Below are positions 8,343 through 16,478 of a DNA stretch of 64,000 nt, one piece after another. The number at the start of each line of letters is the position of its first letter. Position 1 is the first letter of the stretch. The notes beneath the pieces are model-generated. The model worked only from the letters and a program-made list of their open reading frames with translations. It made no database searches and was not told where the DNA came from. The position numbers and the translations under genes were made by a program. Source of the stretch: Verrucomicrobiota bacterium (GTDB lineage Bacteria > Verrucomicrobiota > Verrucomicrobiia > Chthoniobacterales > Chthoniobacteraceae); NCBI GenBank assembly GCA_009885995.1, contig VFJQ01000023.1, positions 62,001 to 126,000 of the forward strand, given 5' to 3'.

Positions 8343-9629
8343 TTACTGGTTTGGCTTCCACATTTGCAGCGGCATCGCGAGGGCGCCGGGGACGGGGTCG
8401 TAGATGTGGCCGGCGACGAAGAGCTTGCGGTAGCTGTGCAGTTCGGTGGCGCAGACGAGGAGCACGGTGCTGGTGAGTGCGGCGGTGCGGAAACGGGGCG
8501 CGAGTTTTTCCGCGAACGCGGCGAGGAGGCTGTAGGCGAGCCAGCAGAGCGGGAGCGCCCACATGGCGCCGTAGCGCATGTTCATGCCGTAGCGGACTTG
8601 GGCCATGCAGGCGTAGGAGATGAGGAGGAAGAGGGCGAGATGGCGCTTGGCGGGGTCGCTCCAGCGCGTGCCGCCGAGTGCGGCGATAGCGAGGAGGGTG
8701 ATGGCGGGGCTGACGAGGAGGAAGTCGAGGATGTAGCGGTGCCACGGGCCGTCGCCGGTCTTGAGGGCGTAGGGGAGGAGGACGGATTTGGTGGCGTTGA
8801 GGCGGTAGGCTTCGAGGAGCGGCGCGAGGCCGCCGGCGGCGAGGATGAGCAGGCCGGCGCCGAGCGCGGGCGCGGCGAAGGTGACGAGGAGGAGCGGGCG
8901 GGTGACGGTGCCAATGCGCAGCCAGCGATTGAGCGCGACGATGCCGAGGAGGGCGGCGTAGGCGAAGGCGGCGTTTTCTTTGGTGATGACCATCGCGATG
9001 AGCGCGGCAGCGTAGAGCGCGAGCCAGCGGCGATCGTTCGGTGCGCGCAGGCTTTCCCACAGACCCCAGACGGCGAGCAGGGCGGTGAGGGCGAAGAAGC
9101 CGTCGATGAGCGCGCGGTGGGCGAGGTGGATGAGCAGCGGTGAGCAGGCCAGAAAGGCGGTGACGGCGAGTGTCGCAGCGGGGCTTGTCGTGGAAGCGAC
9201 GCCCTCGTCGCTTTGGAGTGGAGTTGAAGCGGCGGGGCGCCGCTTCCACAGGCCGAGGCGGGAGACGAAGACGGCGCCGAGGAGGAGCGTGGCGATGGAG
9301 GCGGCCCAGGAGATCCGGCGGAGGGCTTCGAGGGATTCGCAATCGGTGAGTTCGCGCACGAGGTGGGCGCTGCCGAGGAAGAGGATGCGGGTGGGCGGTA
9401 GGACGGTGTCTTTGCCGACGGTTTTGCGGCCATGCTTTTCGTCTTCGATGTAGCGGGCGATCAATTGCGGCCAGCCGCGGAGGCCGGAATTGTCGAGAGC
9501 GGTGACGTATGCGGCGCAGAAGCCTTCGTCGGAACCGACATAGGTGCGGTCGATCGGCCTCGGCAGGCGCAGCCAGCCGCCAAATGCGATGATGAGGATG
9601 AGCAGTGCAGCGGTCGCTCGGGCGGGCAT
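8343..9629 (-). CDS. GT-C membrane glycosyltransferase (GT39-like), paralog A with in-frame repeat insertion
   Basis: The true start is most likely ATG at 9629 (MPARATAALLI), because the longer ORF reads through the neighbouring gene in a wrong frame. The 428-aa protein has about ten hydrophobic helices, an acidic residue pair in the first loop (VGSDEGF) and the conserved paralog signatures ALIDGFF, ITKENAAF and RYGMNMRYGAMWALPL. It is related to the genes at 9629-10882 and 12650-13867. It should use a polyprenyl-phosphate sugar at the outer membrane leaflet. Between helices it carries about 23 residues (from LWKRRPAAS to ASTTS) absent from both paralogs. These are encoded by a 60-bp inverted repeat. 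Confidence 0.75.
   Translation of the reverse strand: MPARATAALLILIIAFGGWLRLPRPIDRTYVGSDEGFCAAYVTALDNSGLRGWPQLIARYIEDEKHGRKTVGKDTVLPPTRILFLGSAHLVRELTDCESLEALRRISWAASIATLLLGAVFVSRLGLWKRRPAASTPLQSDEGVASTTSPAATLAVTAFLACSPLLIHLAHRALIDGFFALTALLAVWGLWESLRAPNDRRWLALYAAALIAMVITKENAAFAYAALLGIVALNRWLRIGTVTRPLLLVTFAAPALGAGLLILAAGGLAPLLEAYRLNATKSVLLPYALKTGDGPWHRYILDFLLVSPAITLLAIAALGGTRWSDPAKRHLALFLLISYACMAQVRYGMNMRYGAMWALPLCWLAYSLLAAFAEKLAPRFRTAALTSTVLLVCATELHSYRKLFVAGHIYDPVPGALAMPLQMWKPNQ
9190..9249. repeat. 60-bp hairpin element inserted in frame in GT-C paralog A
   Basis: The outer arms GTGGAAGCG and CGCTTCCAC are exact, and they extend to about 15 bp with one mismatch. Each half also folds alone (AAGCGACG/CGTCGCTT and AAGCGGCG/CGCCGCTT). 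The length is twenty codons, and the host frame continues on both sides. The two paralogs in the same operon lack the corresponding residues, which shows an insertion. Confidence 0.85.
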
Positions 9630-10882
9630 CAGCGGCTCGGGGGTTCCTTGATGATCTTGAGGGCCTGAAACAAGGAGACGGGGGAGGGCTCGTAGATGGC
9701 GCTGTCGATGAAGAAGATCCGGAACTGGCGGAGGTCGTAGGCGCACACGGCGCTGAACAGGACGACGGCGACGATGGCTGCCCGGCTCCCGGCGCGCAAG
9801 GCGAGGGCGATGAGCTGGGCGGCGGCAAATGCGGTCAGCGGGAGCGCCCAGATGGTCGTGTAGCGGAGATTCATGCCGTAACGGACATTGCACATGATGA
9901 GATAGCTGAGGGCAACGAAGCCGAGGAGGAAGAGGTAGGGGCGCCGTTCCGCGGGTAGTGTGAAAATGCCGCTGAGGGCGAGGAGCAGGACCAGCGGATC
10001 GAGGGTGAGCAGTTCGATCAAGTAGCGGTGCCAGGGGCCGTCGCCGGTGGCGATCGCGTAACCGAGGGTTTGGGCTTTGGTGACGAGGGTGCGGTAGATT
10101 TCCACAAACGCCTCGATACCTCCGGCGAGGGTGACGAGGACGAGGAGTCCGGCGAGCGGGCCGAGCACGCCCACGAGGATGAGGGGCCGGGTGGTGGCGC
10201 CGAATTTGGCCCATCGGTTTGCGACGACGAGGCCGCAGAGAGACACATAGACGAAGAAGGCGTTTTCTTTCGTCGTGACCATGAGGGCGAGCGCGAAGCC
10301 GAGGGCGGTGAGGCGCCGCCAATCGTTGGGGCGCTGAAGATTCTCCCAGAGCAGCCACAGGCAGAGCGTGGCCCAGAATGCGAAGAAGCCATCGATCAGC
10401 GCGTGGGCACCCATGTGGACGGAGAGCGGCGAGGCGGCCATGAGCGCCATCGCGCCGAGGCCTACGGGCGGGCCGAGCATGCGCCACGCGGCGAGGCCGA
10501 TGAGGCCGACGCTGAGGATGGAAAACGCGCACGATACCCGGCGCAGGGATAGCCACGCGGGGTCGCGGGTCGCTGCAGCCGGGCCATCGACGCGTGGGGT
10601 ATCGCCGAAGGTCGCGTGCTTCACGACCCAACTCGTGAAGATGTAGAGGAAGCGCGTGGGCGGGAGCTTGGCGATCGAGCGTGGGTCGCGTTGATCCTCG
10701 ATGTAAACCTGCGCGATTTGTGGATAGCCGCTCAGGCCCACCTTATCGAGCATGGTGATGTATTTGGAATAAAGCGCTGCATCCGGCCCGATGCCGCGGA
10801 AGCTCGGCTCGGAGGCGAGCCGGAAAACTGCACCGAGGAGGAAGATGACTGCGGCGGCGATATACGGGAGGCGTGATTTCAT
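9629..10882 (-). CDS. GT-C membrane glycosyltransferase (GT39-like), paralog B
   Basis: The start is taken as ATG 10882 (MKSRLPYIAAAVIF); the ORF extension beyond it reads the upstream methyltransferase out of frame. The 417-aa protein has multiple transmembrane helices, an acidic pair in the first loop region (GPDAAL), the paralog signature HALIDGFFAFW, TTKENAFF and NVRYGMNLRYTTIWALPL near the C-terminal third. It is closest to the gene at 12650-13867. The gene is packed between partners by ATGA and TGATG overlaps. The probable role is transfer of a polyprenyl-linked sugar to a lipid or polysaccharide; specificity is unknown. Confidence 0.75.
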   Translation of the reverse strand: MKSRLPYIAAAVIFLLGAVFRLASEPSFRGIGPDAALYSKYITMLDKVGLSGYPQIAQVYIEDQRDPRSIAKLPPTRFLYIFTSWVVKHATFGDTPRVDGPAAATRDPAWLSLRRVSCAFSILSVGLIGLAAWRMLGPPVGLGAMALMAASPLSVHMGAHALIDGFFAFWATLCLWLLWENLQRPNDWRRLTALGFALALMVTTKENAFFVYVSLCGLVVANRWAKFGATTRPLILVGVLGPLAGLLVLVTLAGGIEAFVEIYRTLVTKAQTLGYAIATGDGPWHRYLIELLTLDPLVLLLALSGIFTLPAERRPYLFLLGFVALSYLIMCNVRYGMNLRYTTIWALPLTAFAAAQLIALALRAGSRAAIVAVVLFSAVCAYDLRQFRIFFIDSAIYEPSPVSLFQALKIIKEPPSR

Positions 10883-11643
10883 GGGCGCTGCGCGATGAGC
10901 AGGAGTGAGGAGCCCGCGTGTTGTTGAGGGATGCGCTCGGCGTGGCTGAAGCACCACAGCGCGGCATTGATCGCGCGACCGCGGGTGGAGAAGCCGCTGC
11001 GCAGGATCTCGTCGTGATCGGTCGCGCCGCGCAGTCGGTGCTGGCGGATTCGCAGGAGCAGCCGGAGCGGCCAGCCCCAGTAGGTCCAGCGCGTGACTTT
11101 CAACCCGCACGCCTCCACGAGCGCGATGAGATCGGGTGCGAGGTATCGCCGCACGTGACCGGCGGCGCGATCGTAGGCGGAGTGCAGCGCGGGATCGGCG
11201 GGGACATTGATGAGGACGCGGCCACCTGGCTTGAGGTGAAAGAGCGCGGCTTCGAGGAAGGCGCGGTCGTCGTCGATGTGCTCGATGACGTCGAAGAGGA
11301 GGATGCTGTCGTAGGCTTCGCGCAGCGATGGGTCGCGCGTGAAGATGTTGTAGCAGATGCGGCGGCTCGTGCGGCAGACGGACTCGCGGAGCGCGAGTTC
11401 GTTGAGGTCGAAGCCGTCGATGCTGACGCCGAGATGATCTTCAAACTGCCGCTGGAGCAGACCCGAGCCGCAGCCGATCTCGGCGAGGCGCTGCTTTGAC
11501 CAATCGAAGTCCGCAGTGAGTCGGCGCAGCACTTCAAAGCGGCGGCGGATCCAGAAGTGGTCCGTCGAGGCGATGGAAAACCACGCGTCGCCCATGCTCA
11601 CCGGCTCCGGCTGCGAAAGGTAGACGATCACGGGCTGCGTCAT
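10879..11643 (-). CDS. Class I SAM-dependent methyltransferase
   Basis: The start is ATG 11643 (MTQPVIVYLSQ), giving 254 aa; the longer ORF is a frame shadow of the GT2 gene upstream. SAM motif I is LAEIGCGSGLLQ, with ILLFDVIEHIDDD as motif II and LKPGGRVLINVPAD as motif III, typical of methyltransferase type 11/12 enzymes. It overlaps the GT2 gene before it and the GT-C gene after it by 4 bp each. A role in methylating a lipid- or nucleotide-linked sugar, or capping a chain, fits the context but is inferred. Confidence 0.82.
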   Translation of the reverse strand: MTQPVIVYLSQPEPVSMGDAWFSIASTDHFWIRRRFEVLRRLTADFDWSKQRLAEIGCGSGLLQRQFEDHLGVSIDGFDLNELALRESVCRTSRRICYNIFTRDPSLREAYDSILLFDVIEHIDDDRAFLEAALFHLKPGGRVLINVPADPALHSAYDRAAGHVRRYLAPDLIALVEACGLKVTRWTYWGWPLRLLLRIRQHRLRGATDHDEILRSGFSTRGRAINAALWCFSHAERIPQQHAGSSLLLIAQRP

Positions 11644-12644
11644 GGTTGGACGCTCGCCGGCGCTGAGAGCACGACCTGGCTCGGCTGCGGGCGCAGGTCG
11701 CCGATGATGAGCTGTGCGACCGCGGCCGGGCGGCGTTTCAATTCCTTGAGCATCACGACGAGGTATTCGCCCATGATGCCGAGGCAGAAGAAGAGCATCG
11801 AGGAGACGATCGAGACGTAGAGGATGACGGTGGTGGTGCCCGGGTTTGCGCCGATCCAATAGCTGAGGATGGTGAATTTCGGGAACAGGCGATTGAACAG
11901 AAACAAGCCGCCGAGCAGCAGGCTGAAGCAGCCCATGCCGAGGCCGAGGAGGCTCGCCAGCCGCAACGGCACGTAGCTGAAGCCGGTGAGCGATGTGAGC
12001 GCGAGTGCGAGCAGGCGCAGCCAACTGTATTTGGTTTTGCCGTGTGTGCGCGCCGGGCGATCGACGGGAATTTCGCACTGTCGAAATCCCACCCACGAGC
12101 GCAGCCCGCGCAGCACGCGGACCGTCTCCGGCAGGGCGAGGATGGCCAGGTGGACGCGGCGGTTGAAGACGGAGAAATCGCCGGCATCGACCGGCCATGG
12201 GTGCTCGGAGAGGCCGTGCATGAGACGGTAAAATGTCTTGTAACACAGTTCCATGAGCCAGCCGCTTTGTCGCCGCCGGCGCACGGCGAAGCAGACATCG
12301 TAGCCGTCGTGCCGCACTCGGCGGTAAAGCGCGATGAGTGCTTCCGGCGCGTCCTGGAGATCGCAATCCATGATGCCGACGATTTCGCCGGAGGCGAAGG
12401 CCAGACCGCAAGTCACGGCGGGTTGATGGCCGAAGTTGCGGCTCAGCGAGACGCCACGGATGCGCGCGTCCCGGGTGTGCGCCTGCATGATGAGATCGAG
12501 CGTGCGATCACTGCTGGCGTCGTTGACGAGGATGATTTCCCAGTCCGCGCCGGCTTCGCGATCAAGCAGCGGCGTGACGGCGTCGAGCAGATGGGGGAGC
12601 GCATCTTCTTCGTTGTAGCAGGGGACGACGAGCGAGAAGTGCAT
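11640..12644 (-). CDS. Polyprenyl-phosphate glycosyltransferase, GtrB/ArnC/DPM1-like GT2
   Basis: The start is ATG 12644 (MHFSLVVPCYNEED), giving 334 aa. The GT-A domain shows ILVNDASSDRT, SRNFGHQPAVTCGL and the metal-binding GIMDCDLQD, the signature set of GtrB/ArnC/DPM1 enzymes that load a sugar on undecaprenyl phosphate. Two C-terminal transmembrane helices follow (about residues 225-250 and 265-295). Such lipid-linked sugars are the donors used by GT-C enzymes. The three GT-C paralogs and this gene therefore probably form one donor-plus-transferase module. It sits 5 bp after the third GT-C gene and overlaps the methyltransferase start by 4 bp. Confidence 0.88.
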   Translation of the reverse strand: MHFSLVVPCYNEEDALPHLLDAVTPLLDREAGADWEIILVNDASSDRTLDLIMQAHTRDARIRGVSLSRNFGHQPAVTCGLAFASGEIVGIMDCDLQDAPEALIALYRRVRHDGYDVCFAVRRRRQSGWLMELCYKTFYRLMHGLSEHPWPVDAGDFSVFNRRVHLAILALPETVRVLRGLRSWVGFRQCEIPVDRPARTHGKTKYSWLRLLALALTSLTGFSYVPLRLASLLGLGMGCFSLLLGGLFLFNRLFPKFTILSYWIGANPGTTTVILYVSIVSSMLFFCLGIMGEYLVVMLKELKRRPAAVAQLIIGDLRPQPSQVVLSAPASVQP

Positions 12645-12649
12645 GGCGG

Positions 12650-13867
12650 CTACTTCAAGACTTTCACCGCGCGCAGCGTCTCGGCGGGAGTGAGCGCGTA
12701 GGTCGGGGAATCGACGGTGAAGATGACATATTGATTGAACTCGAAGAGCACGAGAGCGGCGGTGGCGAGCAAGGTCGCGAGCCGCGCGCGAGGACCGAAA
12801 CGCTCGCAGAAGGTGAACAACCCCGCGGCGGCGAGGAGGCGCAGCGGCATGTCCCAGATCGTCGTGTAGCGCAGGTTCATCCCGTATTTGAGGTTGGCCA
12901 TCATCGCGAAGGTAAGGCCGACGAAGAGGAGGAGGAAGAGCGATGGTTTGTCGGCAGCGCGGAGATGAAATGCGCGGCCGGTCGCGAGCAGGACGAGCAG
13001 CGGGCTGACCAGCATCAATTCGACGAGATAGCGATACCACGGCCCGTCGCCGTTCACGATCGCGAACGGGACGGCGTGCGACTTCGTGACGAGGAGGCTA
13101 TAGATCGCGATGAAGACATCGAGCCCGCCTGCGAGAAAGACGAGGCTCACGAAACCCAGCAACGGGCCGGCGAGCGTGAGGAGCAGCAGCGGCTTGGTGA
13201 TCGTGCCGAAGTGCAGCCAGCGGTTCGCGAGCAGGAGGCCGCAGATTCCGGCGACGACGAAGAAGGAGTTTTCCTTGGTCATCACCATCGCGGCGAGGCT
13301 CGCGGCGTAGAGCGTCATCCACAGCAGTCGGCCGGGTTGTTGCAGGTTTTCCCACAGGCTCCAGAGCGCGAGGAGGCACCAGAATGTGAAGAAGCCATCG
13401 ATCATCGCGTGCTGGGATTGATGGACTTGATTCATGGCGACGCTCATCAGCGCGGTGACCGCGAGTGCGAGGCCCGGTCCGGCCAGACGGCGCGTGAAAC
13501 CAGCCGTCAACGCCAGCACGAGTATGCTGAAAAGCGCGGAGGTTTTCACGAGGGACGCATAGAGATCGGCCCCTGTGGTCGCCCGCCACAGGTGCGCGCA
13601 GTAGAGGTAGAGAAATCGCGTCGGGGGAGGGATGGCGGAGGAGTCCTTGCTCTGCTTCATGAGGTAAACGAGGCAGTTCTCGGGGTAGTCGAGCAGGCTG
13701 TGCCGGTCGAGATAGCTGAGGTGATGGACGTAGATGTGTTCGTCGAAGCCGCGGCTTTTGAATGCCGCCGAAGGCACCAGTCGGAGCACGGCGCCGAGCA
13801 GGAGGATCAACGCGAGAGCGGACCAATAGAGGCGTGGTGAGATCGAGCTGTGGTTTGCCGGAGGCAT
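12650..13867 (-). CDS. GT-C membrane glycosyltransferase (GT39-like), paralog C
   Basis: The start is ATG 13867 (MPPANHSSISPRLYW); the upstream ORF extension is antisense-frame noise. The 405-aa protein has about ten membrane helices, an acidic first-loop pair (GFDEHIYVHH), HAMIDGFFTFW, MTKENSFF and the paralog hallmark KYGMNLRYTTIWDMPL. Together with the genes at 9629-10882 and 8343-9629 it forms an expanded family inside one operon, suggesting successive transfer steps on one glycan. It lies 56 bp downstream of the TPR-containing GT-C gene. Confidence 0.75.
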   Translation of the reverse strand: MPPANHSSISPRLYWSALALILLLGAVLRLVPSAAFKSRGFDEHIYVHHLSYLDRHSLLDYPENCLVYLMKQSKDSSAIPPPTRFLYLYCAHLWRATTGADLYASLVKTSALFSILVLALTAGFTRRLAGPGLALAVTALMSVAMNQVHQSQHAMIDGFFTFWCLLALWSLWENLQQPGRLLWMTLYAASLAAMVMTKENSFFVVAGICGLLLANRWLHFGTITKPLLLLTLAGPLLGFVSLVFLAGGLDVFIAIYSLLVTKSHAVPFAIVNGDGPWYRYLVELMLVSPLLVLLATGRAFHLRAADKPSLFLLLFVGLTFAMMANLKYGMNLRYTTIWDMPLRLLAAAGLFTFCERFGPRARLATLLATAALVLFEFNQYVIFTVDSPTYALTPAETLRAVKVLK

Positions 13868-13923
13868 GAGTGCTTCGTCGTTATCGGAAAGAACCGTGAG
13901 TTGCCAAGCCGCACCCGCGCCGA

Positions 13924-15777
13924 TCAGGGCTTGGGTGGCGCATCGAGTTGGCGCTGCAATTCGAGAAACTGTGGCTGGCCGGGACGGAGGCGGAGTGCTT
14001 CGGCGAGCGCGGTGCGGGCGCCGGGGTGGTCGCCGAGTTCGAGGCGCGCGCGGGCGAGGAGGAAGTGGGTCTTCGCGTCTTCGGGTTCGTATTTCGCGGC
14101 CAGCTCGAAGCAGCGGCGTGCGACGGGCCATGCTTTTTCTTTCATGGCGACGACGCCGAGATTGTTCCATGCGTCGGCGTGCGCGGGGGCGAGCTGGAGG
14201 GTGCGGCGGTAGAAGGTTTTCGCTTTCGGGTGGTCGTCGCGGGCGAGCCAGAGGTTGCCGAGGGCGAAGTTGATCTCGGCGTTGTCCTGCACGTAGGCGA
14301 AGGCGAGTTCGAGTTCGCGCTGGGCGGTGCCGAGTTCGCCGATCCGCTGCGCGCGCAGGCCGGTGTTGTAGTGGTCGAGCGACCACATACCGATGTCGCC
14401 GCGCGGCCAGCTCACGAAGAGTGCGGCGCACGCGGTCGCGCCGGTGTAGCCGAGCGGCTCGAGCCAGCGGCGGGTGCAGAGCCAGTCCCACAGCGTCCAC
14501 AGGCCGTAGCTGGTGAAGATCATGAGCCCCGGCACGGCGCAGAGGCGGTAGCGTTCGGTGATGAAGACGGGCATAAGCGCGGCCATGTGGAGCAGCACGG
14601 CGGCAGCGATCCAGCGGGCGCGCGGGGCGCGCCAAAGTGAGAGCAGCATCCCGGGCAGACCGAGCGCGGCGATGACGCCGAAGCGGAGGCCGGGGAGGAG
14701 GACGCCTTCGGTGCGCAAGAGCGAGATGATGCTGAGGTCGTCGTATTGGAAGGCGTTCCAGAAGTTGACGAACTTGCGCGCGAGCAGGGCGAACCATGCG
14801 GGGCGGTCGGCGGCGATCCATGCTTTCGCCTTAGCGGACCAGTGCGCGGAGACTTCGGCGCGCGTGAGTTTTCTCCCCGCCTCGCGCTCGGCGAGGGTGA
14901 TGGAGTCGCGCAGCAGGCCCTCCTGGCTGGCGCGCAAGCCGGCGGGGATTTTCGGGTAGCCGGTGGCTTGGGGGTTGTTGCCGATCCAGGCGTTGAGGCC
15001 GCTGTGGGCGGAGAGGAGCACGGGTTCGCGGGCGATGAGACGGTTGTGCAGCCACGCGGGGGAGCAGCCGAGGTAGAAGCCGGCGAAGACCAGGGCGATG
15101 GCACCGAGGATGGGACCGGGTTGCCGCGGTCGCGAGCGCCAGATGGCGGCGAAGACGAGCGGGAGCAGCATGAGGATCGTGGCGACGAGCATCGAGACGA
15201 CGCCGATGAGCAGCCCCATCGCGAGCCACGTGCGCCAGGTGGATCGCGCGCCCGTTTTCACGATCCAGAGCACGAGGCCCCAGAATGCGGCGACGACCCA
15301 GGAGGTGGGCATGAGGATGATCGAGAAGGTCTGGGCCGGTAGGAATGCGATCCAGCCGAGTGCGGCGGTGAGGGCGATGGGCAGGGCGAGCCGGGGACGG
15401 TCGGCGAAGGCTTCGAGCGCGAGACGGGCGATGAAGGTGGTCGTGAGCGCTTCGAGACCGCACTGGACGAGGCCGACCGGCCACGGGTCGAGGCCCGCCA
15501 CCTTATAGATGGCTGCGAGGCAGAAGGCGTAGCCGGGGAGCCCGTAAAAGGCGCGGCCGTCGGTCCACTGGCCGTGGAGGATGCGGACGGCCCAGTCGTG
15601 GTAGAACTTCATGTCGTCGCCGTTGGGGACGAAGTCGGGCGACTCTGCGAACCTGCCCAAGGCGATCGTGCGAACGAGGAAAGCAGCGGCGGCGAGGAGG
15701 AACCAGAACCATCGGAATTGAGAAATATGGACGGGTTCTTTCACGAAATGAGAGAAATCACGCCGCCGGCATTGCAC
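13924..15777 (-). CDS. GT-C membrane glycosyltransferase with C-terminal TPR repeats
   Basis: A protein of up to 617 aa. The N-terminal two-thirds is a GT39/ArnT-like membrane domain with about eleven helices and an acidic pair in the first loop (NGDDMKFYHDW). The last ~130 residues form three to four TPR units (for example NAEINFALGNLWLARDDH, then HADAWNNLGVVAMKEKAW), probably for protein binding. The start is uncertain: GTG 15777 gives MQCRRRD, while GTG 15744 gives MKEPVHISQF, and neither has a Shine-Dalgarno sequence. It heads the - strand operon and is divergent from the type IV pilin gene. A role in decorating a surface glycan or a secreted protein is possible. Confidence 0.7.
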   Translation of the reverse strand: MQCRRRDFSHFVKEPVHISQFRWFWFLLAAAAFLVRTIALGRFAESPDFVPNGDDMKFYHDWAVRILHGQWTDGRAFYGLPGYAFCLAAIYKVAGLDPWPVGLVQCGLEALTTTFIARLALEAFADRPRLALPIALTAALGWIAFLPAQTFSIILMPTSWVVAAFWGLVLWIVKTGARSTWRTWLAMGLLIGVVSMLVATILMLLPLVFAAIWRSRPRQPGPILGAIALVFAGFYLGCSPAWLHNRLIAREPVLLSAHSGLNAWIGNNPQATGYPKIPAGLRASQEGLLRDSITLAEREAGRKLTRAEVSAHWSAKAKAWIAADRPAWFALLARKFVNFWNAFQYDDLSIISLLRTEGVLLPGLRFGVIAALGLPGMLLSLWRAPRARWIAAAVLLHMAALMPVFITERYRLCAVPGLMIFTSYGLWTLWDWLCTRRWLEPLGYTGATACAALFVSWPRGDIGMWSLDHYNTGLRAQRIGELGTAQRELELAFAYVQDNAEINFALGNLWLARDDHPKAKTFYRRTLQLAPAHADAWNNLGVVAMKEKAWPVARRCFELAAKYEPEDAKTHFLLARARLELGDHPGARTALAEALRLRPGQPQFLELQRQLDAPPKP

Positions 15778-15820
15778 GGCGGACGGTAGCTACAGAAGGG
15801 GGCAGGAAACTTTAGCTTGC

Positions 15821-15837
15821 TTGGCATCGCTGTTGCT
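15821..15837 (+). promoter_or_regulatory. Candidate sigma-54 (RpoN) -24/-12 promoter of the pilin gene
   Basis: TTGGCATCGCTGTTGCT matches the RpoN consensus (YTGGCACGRNNNTTGCW) at all core positions, with exactly ten bases between the GG and GC dinucleotides. Only the C and G after TGGCA differ. Transcription would start near 15848, giving a ~60-nt A-rich leader before the pilin ATG. Pilin genes of Pseudomonas, Geobacter and Myxococcus are RpoN-dependent, which supports the call. No activator site was identified. Confidence 0.65.
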
Positions 15838-15908
15838 GAATTATCGCTTTGCCGACTTTCTAAGTCGGTAATTAACAAAACAACAAAACGCAAAAATACA
15901 TCAAACCT

Positions 15909-16328
15909 ATGTTGCAGAAACTAAACAAAAACCGCGGGGGCTTCACCCTCGTCGAAATCATGATCGTGGTGGCAATCATCGCCCTCCTGGCCGCGATCGC
16001 CGTCCCGAACTTCCTACGCGCCCGCAAGCGCTCGCAGGCCACCCGCATCCTTGATGATCTCCGCCTCATCGACGCTGCCATCGACCAGTATGCCATCGAA
16101 ACGAACAAACCCGGAAATTATTCGGTGGTATGGGATGACGTCAAGGCCTACCTGAAGACAGGCTCGAAGTTGTATAACTCCGAAGGCCTCGATATGTTCG
16201 GCGCAGCGTTCAACGAAACGGTGAACAGTTTCAAGGTGGACGTGATCCCGATTCTCAACTCCGGCACGTTCAACGAACTCTCGGACGTCGCACCGGCTGA
16301 CTTCTGGTCGCCGTTCATCGCGCCGTAA
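15909..16328 (+). CDS. Type IV pilin-like / pseudopilin prepilin protein
   Basis: A 139-aa class III prepilin. The charged leader ends in NKNRGG, with prepilin-peptidase cleavage expected between G and F. The hydrophobic helix that follows (FTLVEIMIVVAIIALLAAIA) has the conserved Glu at mature position 5 and ends in VPNFLRARKRSQ. The short C-terminal domain has no cysteine pair, so it could be a minor pilin, a type II secretion major pseudopilin or a verrucomicrobial major pilin. No other pil or gsp genes are nearby, so it is an orphan. It has a sigma-54-like promoter upstream and a strong terminator downstream, so it is a monocistron. The leader has no Shine-Dalgarno motif. Confidence 0.88.
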   Translation: MLQKLNKNRGGFTLVEIMIVVAIIALLAAIAVPNFLRARKRSQATRILDDLRLIDAAIDQYAIETNKPGNYSVVWDDVKAYLKTGSKLYNSEGLDMFGAAFNETVNSFKVDVIPILNSGTFNELSDVAPADFWSPFIAP

Positions 16329-16356
16329 CAATCAGGCACTAGCCTAACCCCTCGCG

Positions 16357-16400
16357 CCAGCCGCCTTCCCGATCTTTGGGAGGGCGGCTGGTTGCTTTTT
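16357..16400 (+). terminator. Intrinsic terminator of the pilin gene
   Basis: A 14-bp stem (CCAGCCGCCTTCCC pairing with GGGAGGGCGGCTGG, one G-T wobble) with a 7-nt loop is followed by TTGCTTTTT. It starts 28 bp after the pilin stop. The tail GTTGCTTTTTGG is identical to that of the rpoC terminator at 26.1 kb. Confidence 0.85.
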
Positions 16401-16478
16401 GGGGTCTTGGCTCAGCTTTTTGTTTTCCCGTCGCCGATTTGTCGGTAAAAGCCGCGGCTCTTCCGCACTCTACCAACC

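Noticed and set aside
8343-10631. Long - strand ORF starting at 10631
   Set aside because: The part upstream of 9629 is the wrong frame of the neighbouring GT-C gene. The true start is the internal ATG at 9629.
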